Program-made: the position numbers and the translations under genes
Shown here: in pieces, positions 1 to 6,162 of the stretch
Numbering within the stretch: the stretch's first letter is position 1
Layout: every line of letters begins with the position of its first letter
The notes under the pieces: generated by a model
Database searches by the model: none
Seen by the model: the letters and a program-made list of their open reading frames with translations, nothing else
Told to the model about the DNA's origin: nothing
Origin: an uncultured Lachnospiraceae bacterium
GTDB lineage: Bacteria > Bacillota_A > Clostridia > Lachnospirales > Lachnospiraceae
Assembly (NCBI GenBank): GCA_902787595.1
Contig: CADAHD010000146.1
Location: 1 to 6,162 of the forward strand
Direction: 5' to 3'
Length of the DNA: 6,162 bases

Positions 1-1
1 G

Positions 2-1168
2 ATAACAGCGATTAATCCCGGAAAATACTATATTACTATCGAAGGCACTAAGAAACCCGGTACGGACGGAGTTACCTATGTAGGCCAAAAGCAGGCAAGC
101 TTTGTTATAGAATGCGATATCAGCAAGGCGGAAGTTTCGGGCTTAGCTGCTTCTTACAGCGTAAAGGGCGGGGATACGTATGTAAGACCCGATGAGTCGG
201 CTGTCAGCTTAAAGCTGGGAAGCACAGAGATACCCGATTATGCTTACAATATCAGCTATACAGGTGACAAAAAAGCCGGAACAGCCAAAATGACCTTCAC
301 GGGCAAGGACGGCTTTAAAGGTAAAAAGACTGTAAAGTATAAGATAACGGCACGGGATATATCTTCCGGAGACATACACGTGGAGTATGGATATTATATG
401 AAAAAGGGCACGAAGCCTACCGTGATCATAGGAATGGATGGCGACACGCTTGTTGAGGGCGTGGATTACAAACTTAGCTATAAGAACAACAAGAAGTATG
501 GCGGTCCCAAGGCTCCTACGGTTATAATACAGGGAAAAGGACTGTATACAGGCAAGGTCACAAAAGAATTTGAGATAAAACAGAATCAATTTGATGAGGA
601 AGACTTTACGATCACGATCAAGGACAAGGCTTATAAGAATAAGGCGGGAGCTTTTATTTCCAAGCCCGTTATTACGGATAAGGATGGAGCAAAGCTTAAG
701 GCCGGAGTAGATTATGAAAAAGAGATAGTATATAAAAGCACATATGGCCAGGTGTTTGACAAAACGACTGTTGTAGGCATGGGGCAGGAGGTGCAGGTAT
801 TCATTACGGGCAAAGGAGCATATGCTTCGAATGTTCTGACGGCTAAATACAAGATCATAGAGTCCGGCTTTGAGATAAGCAAGGCAAAAGTCAAGATAGC
901 AGATCAGTATTATAAAGCCGGCGAAAAAGTTTATATTCCTCTGGATGATACAAGCATTCAGGTTACGATGAAAGGACGTACACTGCATCGTTTACATGAC
1001 GGGAACTTTGTAGATGATACCCTGGATATACCGCGTGATGGTTTTGAGGTCGTAAGCGGTTCTTATAAGAAGAATGATAAATGCGGCACAGCCAGTGTGG
1101 TGATCCATGGCGTAGGGCTGTACGGAGGTTTTAAGACCGTCAAATTCAAGATCAAGCCTTTAAGTGTA
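2..1168 (+). repeat. Tandem Ig-like beta modules (protein-level repeats)
   Basis: One partial and four fuller modules, roughly 2-118, 119-352, 353-592, 593-868 and 869-1168. Each has an early 'V/I.I.D..Y..G' strand, a middle 'L..GVDY...Y' strand (clearest in modules 3 and 4 of this list), and a closing 'A.V.I.GKG.Y.G....(K)FKI' strand. The similarity is at protein level and the DNA copies are diverged, so this is an old duplication. Such modules are common stalk or binding spacers in Clostridia surface proteins. Boundaries are approximate and were set by eye. The last module has an insertion near 990-1050 compared with the others. Confidence 0.72.
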
Positions 1169-2083
1169 GAGGGCAAAAAGCCCAGCAAGAAGATACCGCT
1201 CCCCGAGAAGTATCAGCTTGTCACGGACTTTGGAGCTGTGCCGGATGATAACATTGATGACACGGATGCCATATATGCGGCAATATGCGCGGCTTCGGAA
1301 GATACGGAATATGACCATAATATCTATTTCCCCGAAGGCAGATACAATATAGGAAAAGGCTCATCCTTCAAAGAAGTTTACATCAATAAAGCCAATGTCA
1401 ATCTGGTGCTTCATTCCAATGCTGTTCTTTATGAGGCGGCACAGTCCGGCGACGGTTATAATGCCATCCATATCAAGGCGGGGAATGTATCCATCCGCGG
1501 CGGCGTGCTGCAGGGCGAGCGTTTCAGGCACAGCGGCGGAAGCGTGGGGCAGTATGGCATGGGCATTGCCATAGATAACGGTAAGAATATAACTATAAGG
1601 GACATGACCATATGCGATAACCGCGGTGACGGTATTTATATCAATGACAACGCTGCTAAAACCGTCAGTGACATTACCATAAAGAATTGCGATATCTACA
1701 ATAACAGCCGTAATAATATCGGTGTAATAAGGGCGGATAATATCATTATAGAAGGCTGTCATATCTATCATGAAAAGGACGGGATCTCTCCGATGGCAGG
1801 GATAGATCTTGAACCTGACAGCGGCGCGGATAAATGGAACATCCATAATGTGCTGATACAGGACTGCAAGATAGAGACTTATCAGCATAAGAGCGCTACA
1901 GAGGTTTCCGGGCTCTGGACATATTTCGGCGTAATGATAATAGCCGGCTATGGCAAGCCTGTCGTTAAGGACGTAACCATAAAGAACTGTGATATATATG
2001 GCGATCTTTCCATAGGAAGCAGCAGCGGGGTGACTTATCCGGGAACCACTGTCCACGGTGATATCATACCCGGAGACGCTTGA
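2..2083 (+). CDS. Partial (5'-truncated) Ig-like repeat and parallel beta-helix surface protein
   Basis: The frame is open from base 2 to the TGA at 2081-2083, giving 693 residues with the N terminus missing. The ATG at 290 is internal, because the same repeat pattern runs through it from upstream. Residues 1-390 or so are tandem beta modules, each ending in a strand pattern like 'V.I.G.G.Y.G....F.I' (for example IIQGKGLYTG and VIHGVGLYGG). From about residue 406 a right-handed beta-helix domain starts with DFGAVPDDNIDDTDAI, the typical opening of the pectate lyase superfamily (Pectate_lyase_3 type). Coils follow, such as NITIRDMTI, DITIKNCDIY, NIIIEGCHIY and DVTIKNCDIY. A GIDLEP motif (D602, E604 in window numbering) could contribute acidic residues, but no catalytic site can be assigned. 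Polysaccharide cleavage, epimerisation or binding at the cell surface is inference. No LPXTG, dockerin or transmembrane segment is seen at the C terminus. A signal peptide or anchor would have to be in the missing N-terminal part. Confidence 0.88.
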   Translation: MTAINPGKYYITIEGTKKPGTDGVTYVGQKQASFVIECDISKAEVSGLAASYSVKGGDTYVRPDESAVSLKLGSTEIPDYAYNISYTGDKKAGTAKMTFTGKDGFKGKKTVKYKITARDISSGDIHVEYGYYMKKGTKPTVIIGMDGDTLVEGVDYKLSYKNNKKYGGPKAPTVIIQGKGLYTGKVTKEFEIKQNQFDEEDFTITIKDKAYKNKAGAFISKPVITDKDGAKLKAGVDYEKEIVYKSTYGQVFDKTTVVGMGQEVQVFITGKGAYASNVLTAKYKIIESGFEISKAKVKIADQYYKAGEKVYIPLDDTSIQVTMKGRTLHRLHDGNFVDDTLDIPRDGFEVVSGSYKKNDKCGTASVVIHGVGLYGGFKTVKFKIKPLSVEGKKPSKKIPLPEKYQLVTDFGAVPDDNIDDTDAIYAAICAASEDTEYDHNIYFPEGRYNIGKGSSFKEVYINKANVNLVLHSNAVLYEAAQSGDGYNAIHIKAGNVSIRGGVLQGERFRHSGGSVGQYGMGIAIDNGKNITIRDMTICDNRGDGIYINDNAAKTVSDITIKNCDIYNNSRNNIGVIRADNIIIEGCHIYHEKDGISPMAGIDLEPDSGADKWNIHNVLIQDCKIETYQHKSATEVSGLWTYFGVMIIAGYGKPVVKDVTIKNCDIYGDLSIGSSSGVTYPGTTVHGDIIPGDA

Positions 2084-2107
2084 GGATGAGGGCCTTTAAA
2101 AAAATAT

Positions 2108-2138
2108 GGTAAATATAAAAATATTATGTTAATATAAC
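2108..2138 (+). promoter_or_regulatory. Possible promoter for the downstream operon (AT-rich block)
   Basis: This AT-rich stretch contains several -10-like hexamers: TATAAA at 2114-2119, TATTAT at 2122-2127 and TATAAC at 2133-2138. No convincing TTGACA-type -35 element sits at the usual spacing from any of them, so the call is weak. A promoter is expected here because only 27 bases separate the following hairpin from the next start codon. If TATAAC at 2133-2138 is used, transcription would start near 2145, inside the left arm of that hairpin. Confidence 0.3.
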
Positions 2139-2139
2139 A

Positions 2140-2177
2140 GGTGGCTGTGCAGGGCGCACAGTCACCCATTCGTTTTT
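2140..2177 (+). terminator. Hairpin with short T-run: likely terminator or leader attenuator
   Basis: The left arm GGTGGCTGTGC (2140-2150) pairs with GCACAGTCACC (2156-2166), giving 11 pairs with one G-U wobble and a five-base loop AGGGC. TTTTT follows at 2173-2177. The T-run begins six bases after the stem rather than directly at it, so termination may be inefficient. It lies 56 bases past the stop codon of the beta-helix gene and just before the ribosome binding site of the FtsA-like gene. It could therefore end the upstream transcript or regulate the downstream one. Confidence 0.6.
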
Positions 2178-2193
2178 GTGAGGGCATAATGAT

Positions 2194-4323
2194 ATGGCGG
2201 AAGCAAAAGGACAGGGAAATCTGGTCTTCGGACTTGATATCGGTACCAGGAGCATCGTGGGTACTGTGGGATACCGTGAAGGTGATATCTTTAATGTACT
2301 GGCTCAGGAGATAAAGGAGCATGAGACCAGGGCTATGCTGGACGGACAGATCCATGATATCGCGCAGGTCGGCAACACCATAGGACAGGTTAAACATGCG
2401 CTTGAAAAAAAGCTTGATATCAGACTTACGGATGTATGCATAGCGGCTGCCGGACGTGTTCTGGAAACGGTTGAAGTCCATATCGACTGGGAACTTGATA
2501 AGGAAAAGGAGATAAGCACCGATGATATAGCGCATCTTACATCGATGGGCATTGAGAAAGCTTATTCGACTTTTCTTGAGCAGAATACCAGTAATATGCA
2601 CTTTTATTGTGTGGGGAATTCCATAGTACGTTTTTACCTTAACGGATATCAGATAAATAATCTTGAGAATCATAAGGCGCGCAGCATTGGGGCCGACATG
2701 ATAGCAACTTTTCTTCCAGATGAAGTGGTTGACGGACTCTATAAGGCTGTGGAACTGGCAGGGCTGCGCGTGGTAAATATGACGCTGGAGCCTATAGCTG
2801 CGATCTCTGTGGCTATACCCGAGATGTACCGTATGCTTAATATAGGTCTTGTTGATGTCGGTGCAGGTACCTCGGATATATGTATTACCAGGGACGGCTG
2901 TGTGATCGCATACGGCATGATACCTGTTGCCGGTGATTCGCTCACCGAGACTATCGCCAAGTCCTGTCTGGTGGACTTTAATACGGCAGAGCATATTAAA
3001 CGCAGCATAGAGAATAACGCCTGCGTCGAGTACAATGATATCATGGGGCTGCCTCAGAAGATCGAAGGACAGGCCGTGCTGGACATGCTGCATCCTCAGA
3101 TCGATGAGATGACTGCGATGGTGGCGGATAAATTCAAGGAATTAAACGGCGGAAAAGCGGTCAGCGCAGTATTTGTTGTCGGTGGCGGTGGCCGTATCGA
3201 GGGTTATACCAAAAAGCTTTCGGAGCATCTGGGTATTATGGCGGAACGTGTTGCCGTGCGCGGCGAAGAAGTCATGGGCAAGGTGCGCTTTAAGGATGAT
3301 AATGTCAAAAAGGATTCGCTGCTCGTTACGCCTATAGGAATATGCCTGAATTATTATGAGCAGAGCAATAACTTTATATATGTAAGCTTTAATGAGGAAC
3401 ATATCAAGATCTACGACAGCGGTAATCTGGCTGTGGTTGACGCAGCTATGCATGCAAACTTTCCGAATGACGGTCTTTTCCCCCGCAGGGGTAAAGAGAT
3501 CAATTATACGATAAACGGCAAAAAAGGCTTTAAGCGCGGCATGCTGGGTGAAGCGGCAAAGATAAGCGTTAACGGCGAAGCGGCTGACATGCATACGCCC
3601 ATCAGGGCCAATGATGTTATAGTTGTTGAGGAAAGCACTGCCGGAGAAGATGCAAAGCTTAAGATATCGGAGCTGCCTGAATTCAAGTCGATGATCGCCA
3701 TTAAAGTGAATGGCAGCCGTATTTTGCTGCCGCGCATAGCTCTGGTAAATGGAGAAGAAAAGACTGAGTATTATGAAGTGCAGGACGGCGATGAGATCGT
3801 TATGAGCGATCATTATACCGTGGCACAGGTCTGCAGATTCATGGATGTGACTTTGGAAGATAGTATGGAAGTGCTGGTCAATAACGAAGAGGCTGATGAA
3901 AATACCGAAGTTTATGAGAATTTTACGATAAAATGGGGAAAAGGCACAGAAAAAGCCGCAAGGCCTTCTGCGAGAAAGAAAGCGGCAAAAGAGCCTGAAG
4001 AAGATAAAGAGAACTTAAGCGGTTTTGATGCCCTGCCGGAAGATGACGGAAGCTATGAAAAAAGCCGGAAGGAAGAAATACCTGAAGAAGTCCCTGTTAA
4101 GAGAAAGAAGCCGGCTATATCCATAACAGTTAAAGTCAACGGTGAGGAGATAAGGCTTTCGGGTAAATCAGAATATGTTTTTGTGGATGTTTTCGATTAT
4201 ATAGATTTTGACCTGCAGAAAGTAAGGGGAAGCAGGCTGATCACCGACCTTAACGGTCATAAGGCTGAATATATGGAACCGATAACATCCGGAGCAGATA
4301 TAGTGATAAGGTGGGAAAAATAA
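2194..4323 (+). CDS. FtsA/PilM-type actin-fold protein with extended beta-rich C terminus
   Basis: The 709-residue product belongs to the FtsA branch of the actin/Hsp70 ATPase superfamily. Residues 12-27 hold the phosphate-1 motif (FGLDIGT). About 84-160 matches the inserted 1C (SHS2) subdomain. LEPIAA (198-203), the phosphate-2 motif DVGAGTSD (221-228), IPVAGD (243-248) and the adenosine motif VFVVGGGGRIEGY (326-338) follow in FtsA order, so ATP binding is likely. Ordinary FtsA is about 400-440 residues. Here the core ends near 390 and is followed by beta-rich modules (about 394-580), a charged, probably disordered linker (583-640) and a last beta module (641-709). FtsA tethers FtsZ to the membrane through a C-terminal amphipathic helix; none is evident here, as the protein ends IVIRWEK. 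No ftsZ is adjacent, so I would not name it ftsA. The ATG at 2194 follows AGGG (2181-2184) by nine bases. It is the first gene of a four-gene operon. A role in division or envelope organisation is inference. Confidence 0.9.
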   Translation: MAEAKGQGNLVFGLDIGTRSIVGTVGYREGDIFNVLAQEIKEHETRAMLDGQIHDIAQVGNTIGQVKHALEKKLDIRLTDVCIAAAGRVLETVEVHIDWELDKEKEISTDDIAHLTSMGIEKAYSTFLEQNTSNMHFYCVGNSIVRFYLNGYQINNLENHKARSIGADMIATFLPDEVVDGLYKAVELAGLRVVNMTLEPIAAISVAIPEMYRMLNIGLVDVGAGTSDICITRDGCVIAYGMIPVAGDSLTETIAKSCLVDFNTAEHIKRSIENNACVEYNDIMGLPQKIEGQAVLDMLHPQIDEMTAMVADKFKELNGGKAVSAVFVVGGGGRIEGYTKKLSEHLGIMAERVAVRGEEVMGKVRFKDDNVKKDSLLVTPIGICLNYYEQSNNFIYVSFNEEHIKIYDSGNLAVVDAAMHANFPNDGLFPRRGKEINYTINGKKGFKRGMLGEAAKISVNGEAADMHTPIRANDVIVVEESTAGEDAKLKISELPEFKSMIAIKVNGSRILLPRIALVNGEEKTEYYEVQDGDEIVMSDHYTVAQVCRFMDVTLEDSMEVLVNNEEADENTEVYENFTIKWGKGTEKAARPSARKKAAKEPEEDKENLSGFDALPEDDGSYEKSRKEEIPEEVPVKRKKPAISITVKVNGEEIRLSGKSEYVFVDVFDYIDFDLQKVRGSRLITDLNGHKAEYMEPITSGADIVIRWEK
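4308..4315 (+). promoter_or_regulatory. Ribosome binding site deciding the MBL hydrolase start
   Basis: AAGGTGGG lies inside the end of the FtsA-like gene, ten bases before the ATG at 4326. It supports that ATG over the in-frame GTG at 4311, which falls within the site itself. The best purine run before that GTG (GGAG, 4291-4294) is too far away at 16 bases. Confidence 0.6.
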
Positions 4324-4325
4324 GC

Positions 4326-5123
4326 ATGAGGATGATGAGCTTATCCAGTGGAAGCAGCGGTAATTCTATTTATGTCGGCAGTGACAATACGCACCTTTTG
4401 GTAGATGCGGGGATCAGCGGAAAACGCATAGAGGCGGCGCTGAATACCGTGGGTATTTCCGGAGCGGATCTTGACGGTATACTGGTAACGCATGAGCATT
4501 CGGATCACATCGGCGGACTGGGAGTTATGCAGCGCAAATACGGTCTGAATGTATATGCCACGCCGCTGACCATAGAGGCATTAAAGAAGGACAAGTCCAT
4601 AGGGAAGGTTGACTGGGATGCGTTCATACCGGTTAAGAGCAATGAAAGCTTTTCGATAAAAGATATAAGCATCAGCCCTATGAGCATTTCGCATGATGCG
4701 GCTGATCCCGTAGCTTACAGATTCAGGTACGGAGACATAAAAACAGCTGTGGTGACCGATCTGGGCGAATACGATGACAGGATGATCAGTTATCTCACAG
4801 GGCTTTCGGCCATATATCTGGAAGCCAATCATGATGTCCGCATGCTGCAGATGGGCAGATATCCATATCCGTTAAAGCAGCGCATACTTGGTAAAAAAGG
4901 ACATTTATCCAATGAGGCTTCCGGGCGGCTGCTCACATCAATATTGAATGATAAGATGCAGCGGATCTTTCTGAGCCATCTGAGTCATGAGAATAATCTG
5001 CCTGAACTGGCTTATGAGGCTGTCCGCATGGAAGTGGAGATGAGCGATACCGCCTGGCATGGGGATGATTTCCCTATAGATATTGCCCGGAGGGATGAAC
5101 CTTCGGAATGCATAGAGTTATAG
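4326..5123 (+). CDS. yycJ: YycJ/WalJ-type metallo-beta-lactamase-fold hydrolase (probable DNA exonuclease)
   Basis: The product is 265 residues, the usual family length. It begins MRMMSLSSGSSGNSIYVGS, the hallmark N terminus of the YycJ/WalJ/VicX group, which favours this ATG over the GTG at 4311. The metal-binding motif THEHSDH is at 55-61. Further likely ligands or conserved positions are H123 (SHD), D145 (VTDLG), LEANHD (165-170), GHLSNE (191-196) and SHLSHENN (217-224). Characterised Bacillus YycJ proteins are reported to have 5'-3' exonuclease activity linked to mismatch repair, and WalJ has been linked to coordinating replication with division. Applying this here is family inference. 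In Bacilli the gene sits in the walRK two-component operon. No response regulator or histidine kinase is visible here; instead the gene starts two bases after an FtsA-like gene. The product is probably cytoplasmic, with no signal peptide. Confidence 0.92.
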   Translation: MRMMSLSSGSSGNSIYVGSDNTHLLVDAGISGKRIEAALNTVGISGADLDGILVTHEHSDHIGGLGVMQRKYGLNVYATPLTIEALKKDKSIGKVDWDAFIPVKSNESFSIKDISISPMSISHDAADPVAYRFRYGDIKTAVVTDLGEYDDRMISYLTGLSAIYLEANHDVRMLQMGRYPYPLKQRILGKKGHLSNEASGRLLTSILNDKMQRIFLSHLSHENNLPELAYEAVRMEVEMSDTAWHGDDFPIDIARRDEPSECIEL

Positions 5124-5126
5124 AAT

Positions 5127-5135
5127 GGAGGAAGG
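5127..5135 (+). promoter_or_regulatory. Strong Shine-Dalgarno site deciding the ACT-protein start
   Basis: GGAGGAAGG ends two bases before the ATG at 5138, and its GGAGG core (5127-5131) is six bases from it, an ideal spacing. This makes 5138 the start. The in-frame ATG at 5108 would add ten residues absent from the family, overlap the previous gene and translate through this site. Confidence 0.8.
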
Positions 5136-5137
5136 AT

Positions 5138-5410
5138 ATGAAAAAAACGATCATTACCGTTGTCGGAAAGGATACGGTAGGAATTATTGCAAAGGTATGT
5201 ACTTATCTGGCGAATAACAGGGTCAATATACTGGATATTTCGCAGACTATCGTGCAGGAATACTTTAACATGATGATGATAGCGGATATATCGGGCTCGG
5301 AAAAACCTTTTGATACCATAGCCGATGAACTGGCGCAGATAGGCGAAGAGATAGGCGTGGTGGTCAAGTGTCAGCGTGAAGAGATATTCAATTCCATGCA
5401 CAGGATATAA
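5138..5410 (+). CDS. Stand-alone ACT-domain protein, UPF0237 family
   Basis: The product is 90 residues, the normal size for UPF0237. It is a single ACT domain: first strand [11 protein letters not shown], then a helix entered by [15 protein letters not shown], the second strand [23 protein letters not shown], a helix [15 protein letters not shown], and a last strand [11 protein letters not shown]. The '[11 protein letters not shown]' turn is where ACT domains commonly bind small ligands, often amino acids, at a dimer interface. The nearest characterised relative by architecture is the GcvR-like ACT group. No enzyme domain is attached, so it is probably a small-molecule sensor or partner protein; its ligand is unknown. 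It starts 14 bases after the MBL gene and ends 11 bases before the PFL-family gene, with which it is commonly paired in Firmicutes (from memory, including Streptococcus pneumoniae). Confidence 0.92.
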   Translation: MKKTIITVVGKDTVGIIAKVCTYLANNRVNILDISQTIVQEYFNMMMIADISGSEKPFDTIADELAQIGEEIGVVVKCQREEIFNSMHRI

Positions 5411-5421
5411 GAGGTCATAAA

Positions 5422-6162
5422 ATGATAAATATTCATGAGGTCGTTGAGACCAACACAATGATAGAAAAAGAGAATCTGGATGTGCGTACCATAACCATGG
5501 GTATCAGCCTTCTGGACTGTATTGACAGCGATCTGGAAGCGCTTAAGTCCAAGATCTATAACAAGATAACCCAAACGGCGAAGGATCTGGTGCATACGGG
5601 CAAGGAGATAGAGCGAAAGTATGCGATCCCCATAGTCAACAAGCGCATATCGGTGACGCCTATAGCGCTGATCGGCGCTGCAGCCTGCAAAAGCTCATCT
5701 GATTTTGCACAGCTGGCGCATACGCTGGATGAGGCGGGCAAAGCTGTGGGAGTTAACTTTATAGGCGGCTATTCCGCTCTGGTAAGCAAGGGAATGACAG
5801 CGGCCGACGAAATGCTGATACGCTCCATCCCGCAGGCATTGGCAGAAACGGACAGAGTATGCTCTTCGGTCAATCTGGGATCGACCAGGACCGGCATCAA
5901 TATGGACGCCGTGCGCCTGATGGGAGAGACGATAAAACAGACAGCGGAATATACAAAAGAAAAAGATTCGCTGGGCTGTGCAAAGCTTGTGGTTTTCTGT
6001 AATGCTCCGGATGATAATCCGTTTATGGCCGGCGCTTTCCATGGCGTGACCGAGGCGGATACCATCATAAACGTCGGTGTATCCGATCCCGGAGTTGTGA
6101 AGACTGCATTGGAGAGCGTGCGCGGCGAGAGCTTTGAAGTCCTGTGCGAGACTATTAAGAAA
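5422..6162 (+). CDS. PFL-family protein, UPF0210/DUF711 (3'-truncated by window end)
   Basis: The frame is open from the ATG at 5422 to the last base, giving 247 codons of a family that is usually about 450 residues. GAGG (5411-5414) lies seven bases before the start. Family-typical segments include the N-terminal [28 protein letters not shown] (20-33), [14 protein letters not shown] (72-85), [10 protein letters not shown] (112-121), [17 protein letters not shown] (148-164) and [21 protein letters not shown] (188-208). Structural work on a pneumococcal member shows a ten-stranded barrel fold like that of pyruvate formate-lyase and ribonucleotide reductase, hence the name, but the reaction is unknown. 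Cysteines in the visible part are C33, C89, C147, C186, C193 and C242; which of them matter cannot be told. The C-terminal half, where a glycyl-radical motif would be sought, is outside the window. It is the fourth gene of the operon and probably works with the ACT protein just upstream. Confidence 0.93.
   Translation, partial: MINIHEVVETNTMIEKENLDVRTITMGISLLDCIDSDLEALKSKIYNKITQTAKDLVHTGKEIERKYAIPIVNKRISVTPIALIGAAACKSSSDFAQLAHTLDEAGKAVGVNFIGGYSALVSKGMTAADEMLIRSIPQALAETDRVCSSVNLGSTRTGINMDAVRLMGETIKQTAEYTKEKDSLGCAKLVVFCNAPDDNPFMAGAFHGVTEADTIINVGVSDPGVVKTALESVRGESFEVLCETIKK

Noticed and set aside
290..292. ATG at 290 as the start of the beta-helix gene
   Set aside because: The frame is open upstream to base 2 and codes for the same Ig-like repeat pattern; the ATG falls inside a module and has no ribosome binding site.
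209..988. Open frame of 259 codons on the - strand within the Ig-like region
   Set aside because: It is antisense to a clear repeat protein. Its leucine- and isoleucine-rich product is what the reverse complement of Lys-rich codons gives, and it is not evidence of a membrane protein.
1671..2003. Near-identical protein stretches (TIKNCDIY twice) as a possible DNA repeat or mobile remnant
   Set aside because: The codons differ between the two copies and the spacing fits successive beta-helix coils, so this is ordinary protein periodicity.
1361..2056. Open frame of 231 codons on the - strand opposite the beta-helix domain
   Set aside because: The + strand codes for regular beta-helix coils. 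The antisense product has no recognisable family and no convincing operon context.
2035..3093. Long open frame of 352 codons on the - strand across the start of the FtsA-like gene
   Set aside because: It lies opposite the strongly conserved actin-fold core, has no recognisable domain, and its product is of low-complexity, shadow-like composition. Codon bias of the + strand gene explains the absence of stops.
3142..3813. Open frame of 223 codons on the - strand opposite the FtsA-like C terminus
   Set aside because: It covers the adenosine motif and beta modules on the other strand and has no domain of its own, so it is a shadow frame.
4311..4313. GTG at 4311 as the start of the MBL hydrolase
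   Set aside because: It would add five residues before the family-typical N terminus, overlap the upstream gene and use up the best ribosome binding site. ATG at 4326 fits better.
5108..5110. ATG at 5108 as the start of the ACT protein
   Set aside because: It overlaps the preceding gene and adds residues not found in UPF0237, while a strong Shine-Dalgarno site sits right before the ATG at 5138.

Overview
The window looks like chromosomal DNA of a Gram-positive anaerobe of the class Clostridia, most likely Lachnospiraceae (Butyrivibrio and relatives are plausible). The reasons are family content (an extended FtsA-type protein, a YycJ-type MBL hydrolase, and a UPF0237/UPF0210 pair), a giant repeat-built surface protein, purine-rich Shine-Dalgarno sites and frequent ATA isoleucine codons. 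The genus is inference from memory of these families; no search was run. All genes lie on the + strand. No RNA gene, mobile element, CRISPR array or origin was seen.

Left part (2-2083): the 3' portion of a large gene that begins before the window. It encodes one partial and four fuller Ig-like beta modules in tandem, then a right-handed parallel beta-helix domain that opens with a pectate-lyase-superfamily style motif. It is probably an exported protein that binds or cleaves polysaccharide. Its N terminus is outside the window and it ends without a wall anchor.

Junction (2084-2193): an AT-rich stretch with possible -10 elements, then an 11-bp hairpin followed by a short T-run, then the ribosome binding site of the next gene. 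The hairpin could end the upstream transcript, act in the leader of the next gene, or both.

Right part (2194-6162): four tightly packed genes, almost certainly one operon. They encode a 709-residue FtsA/PilM-type actin-fold protein with an unusual C-terminal array of beta-rich modules; a YycJ/WalJ-type metallo-beta-lactamase-fold nuclease; a 90-residue stand-alone ACT-domain protein (UPF0237); and the first 247 codons of a UPF0210/DUF711 'PFL family' protein. Gaps between genes are 2, 14 and 11 bases, each with its own ribosome binding site.

The actin-fold protein and the YycJ-type nuclease may both relate to the cell cycle or envelope. The ACT and PFL-family proteins form a recognised but functionally uncharacterised pair. 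The least explained element is the extended FtsA-like protein: its ATP-binding core is intact, it shows no C-terminal membrane-targeting helix, and it has at least three beta-rich repeats plus a charged linker. No clearly new defence or mobile system is visible.
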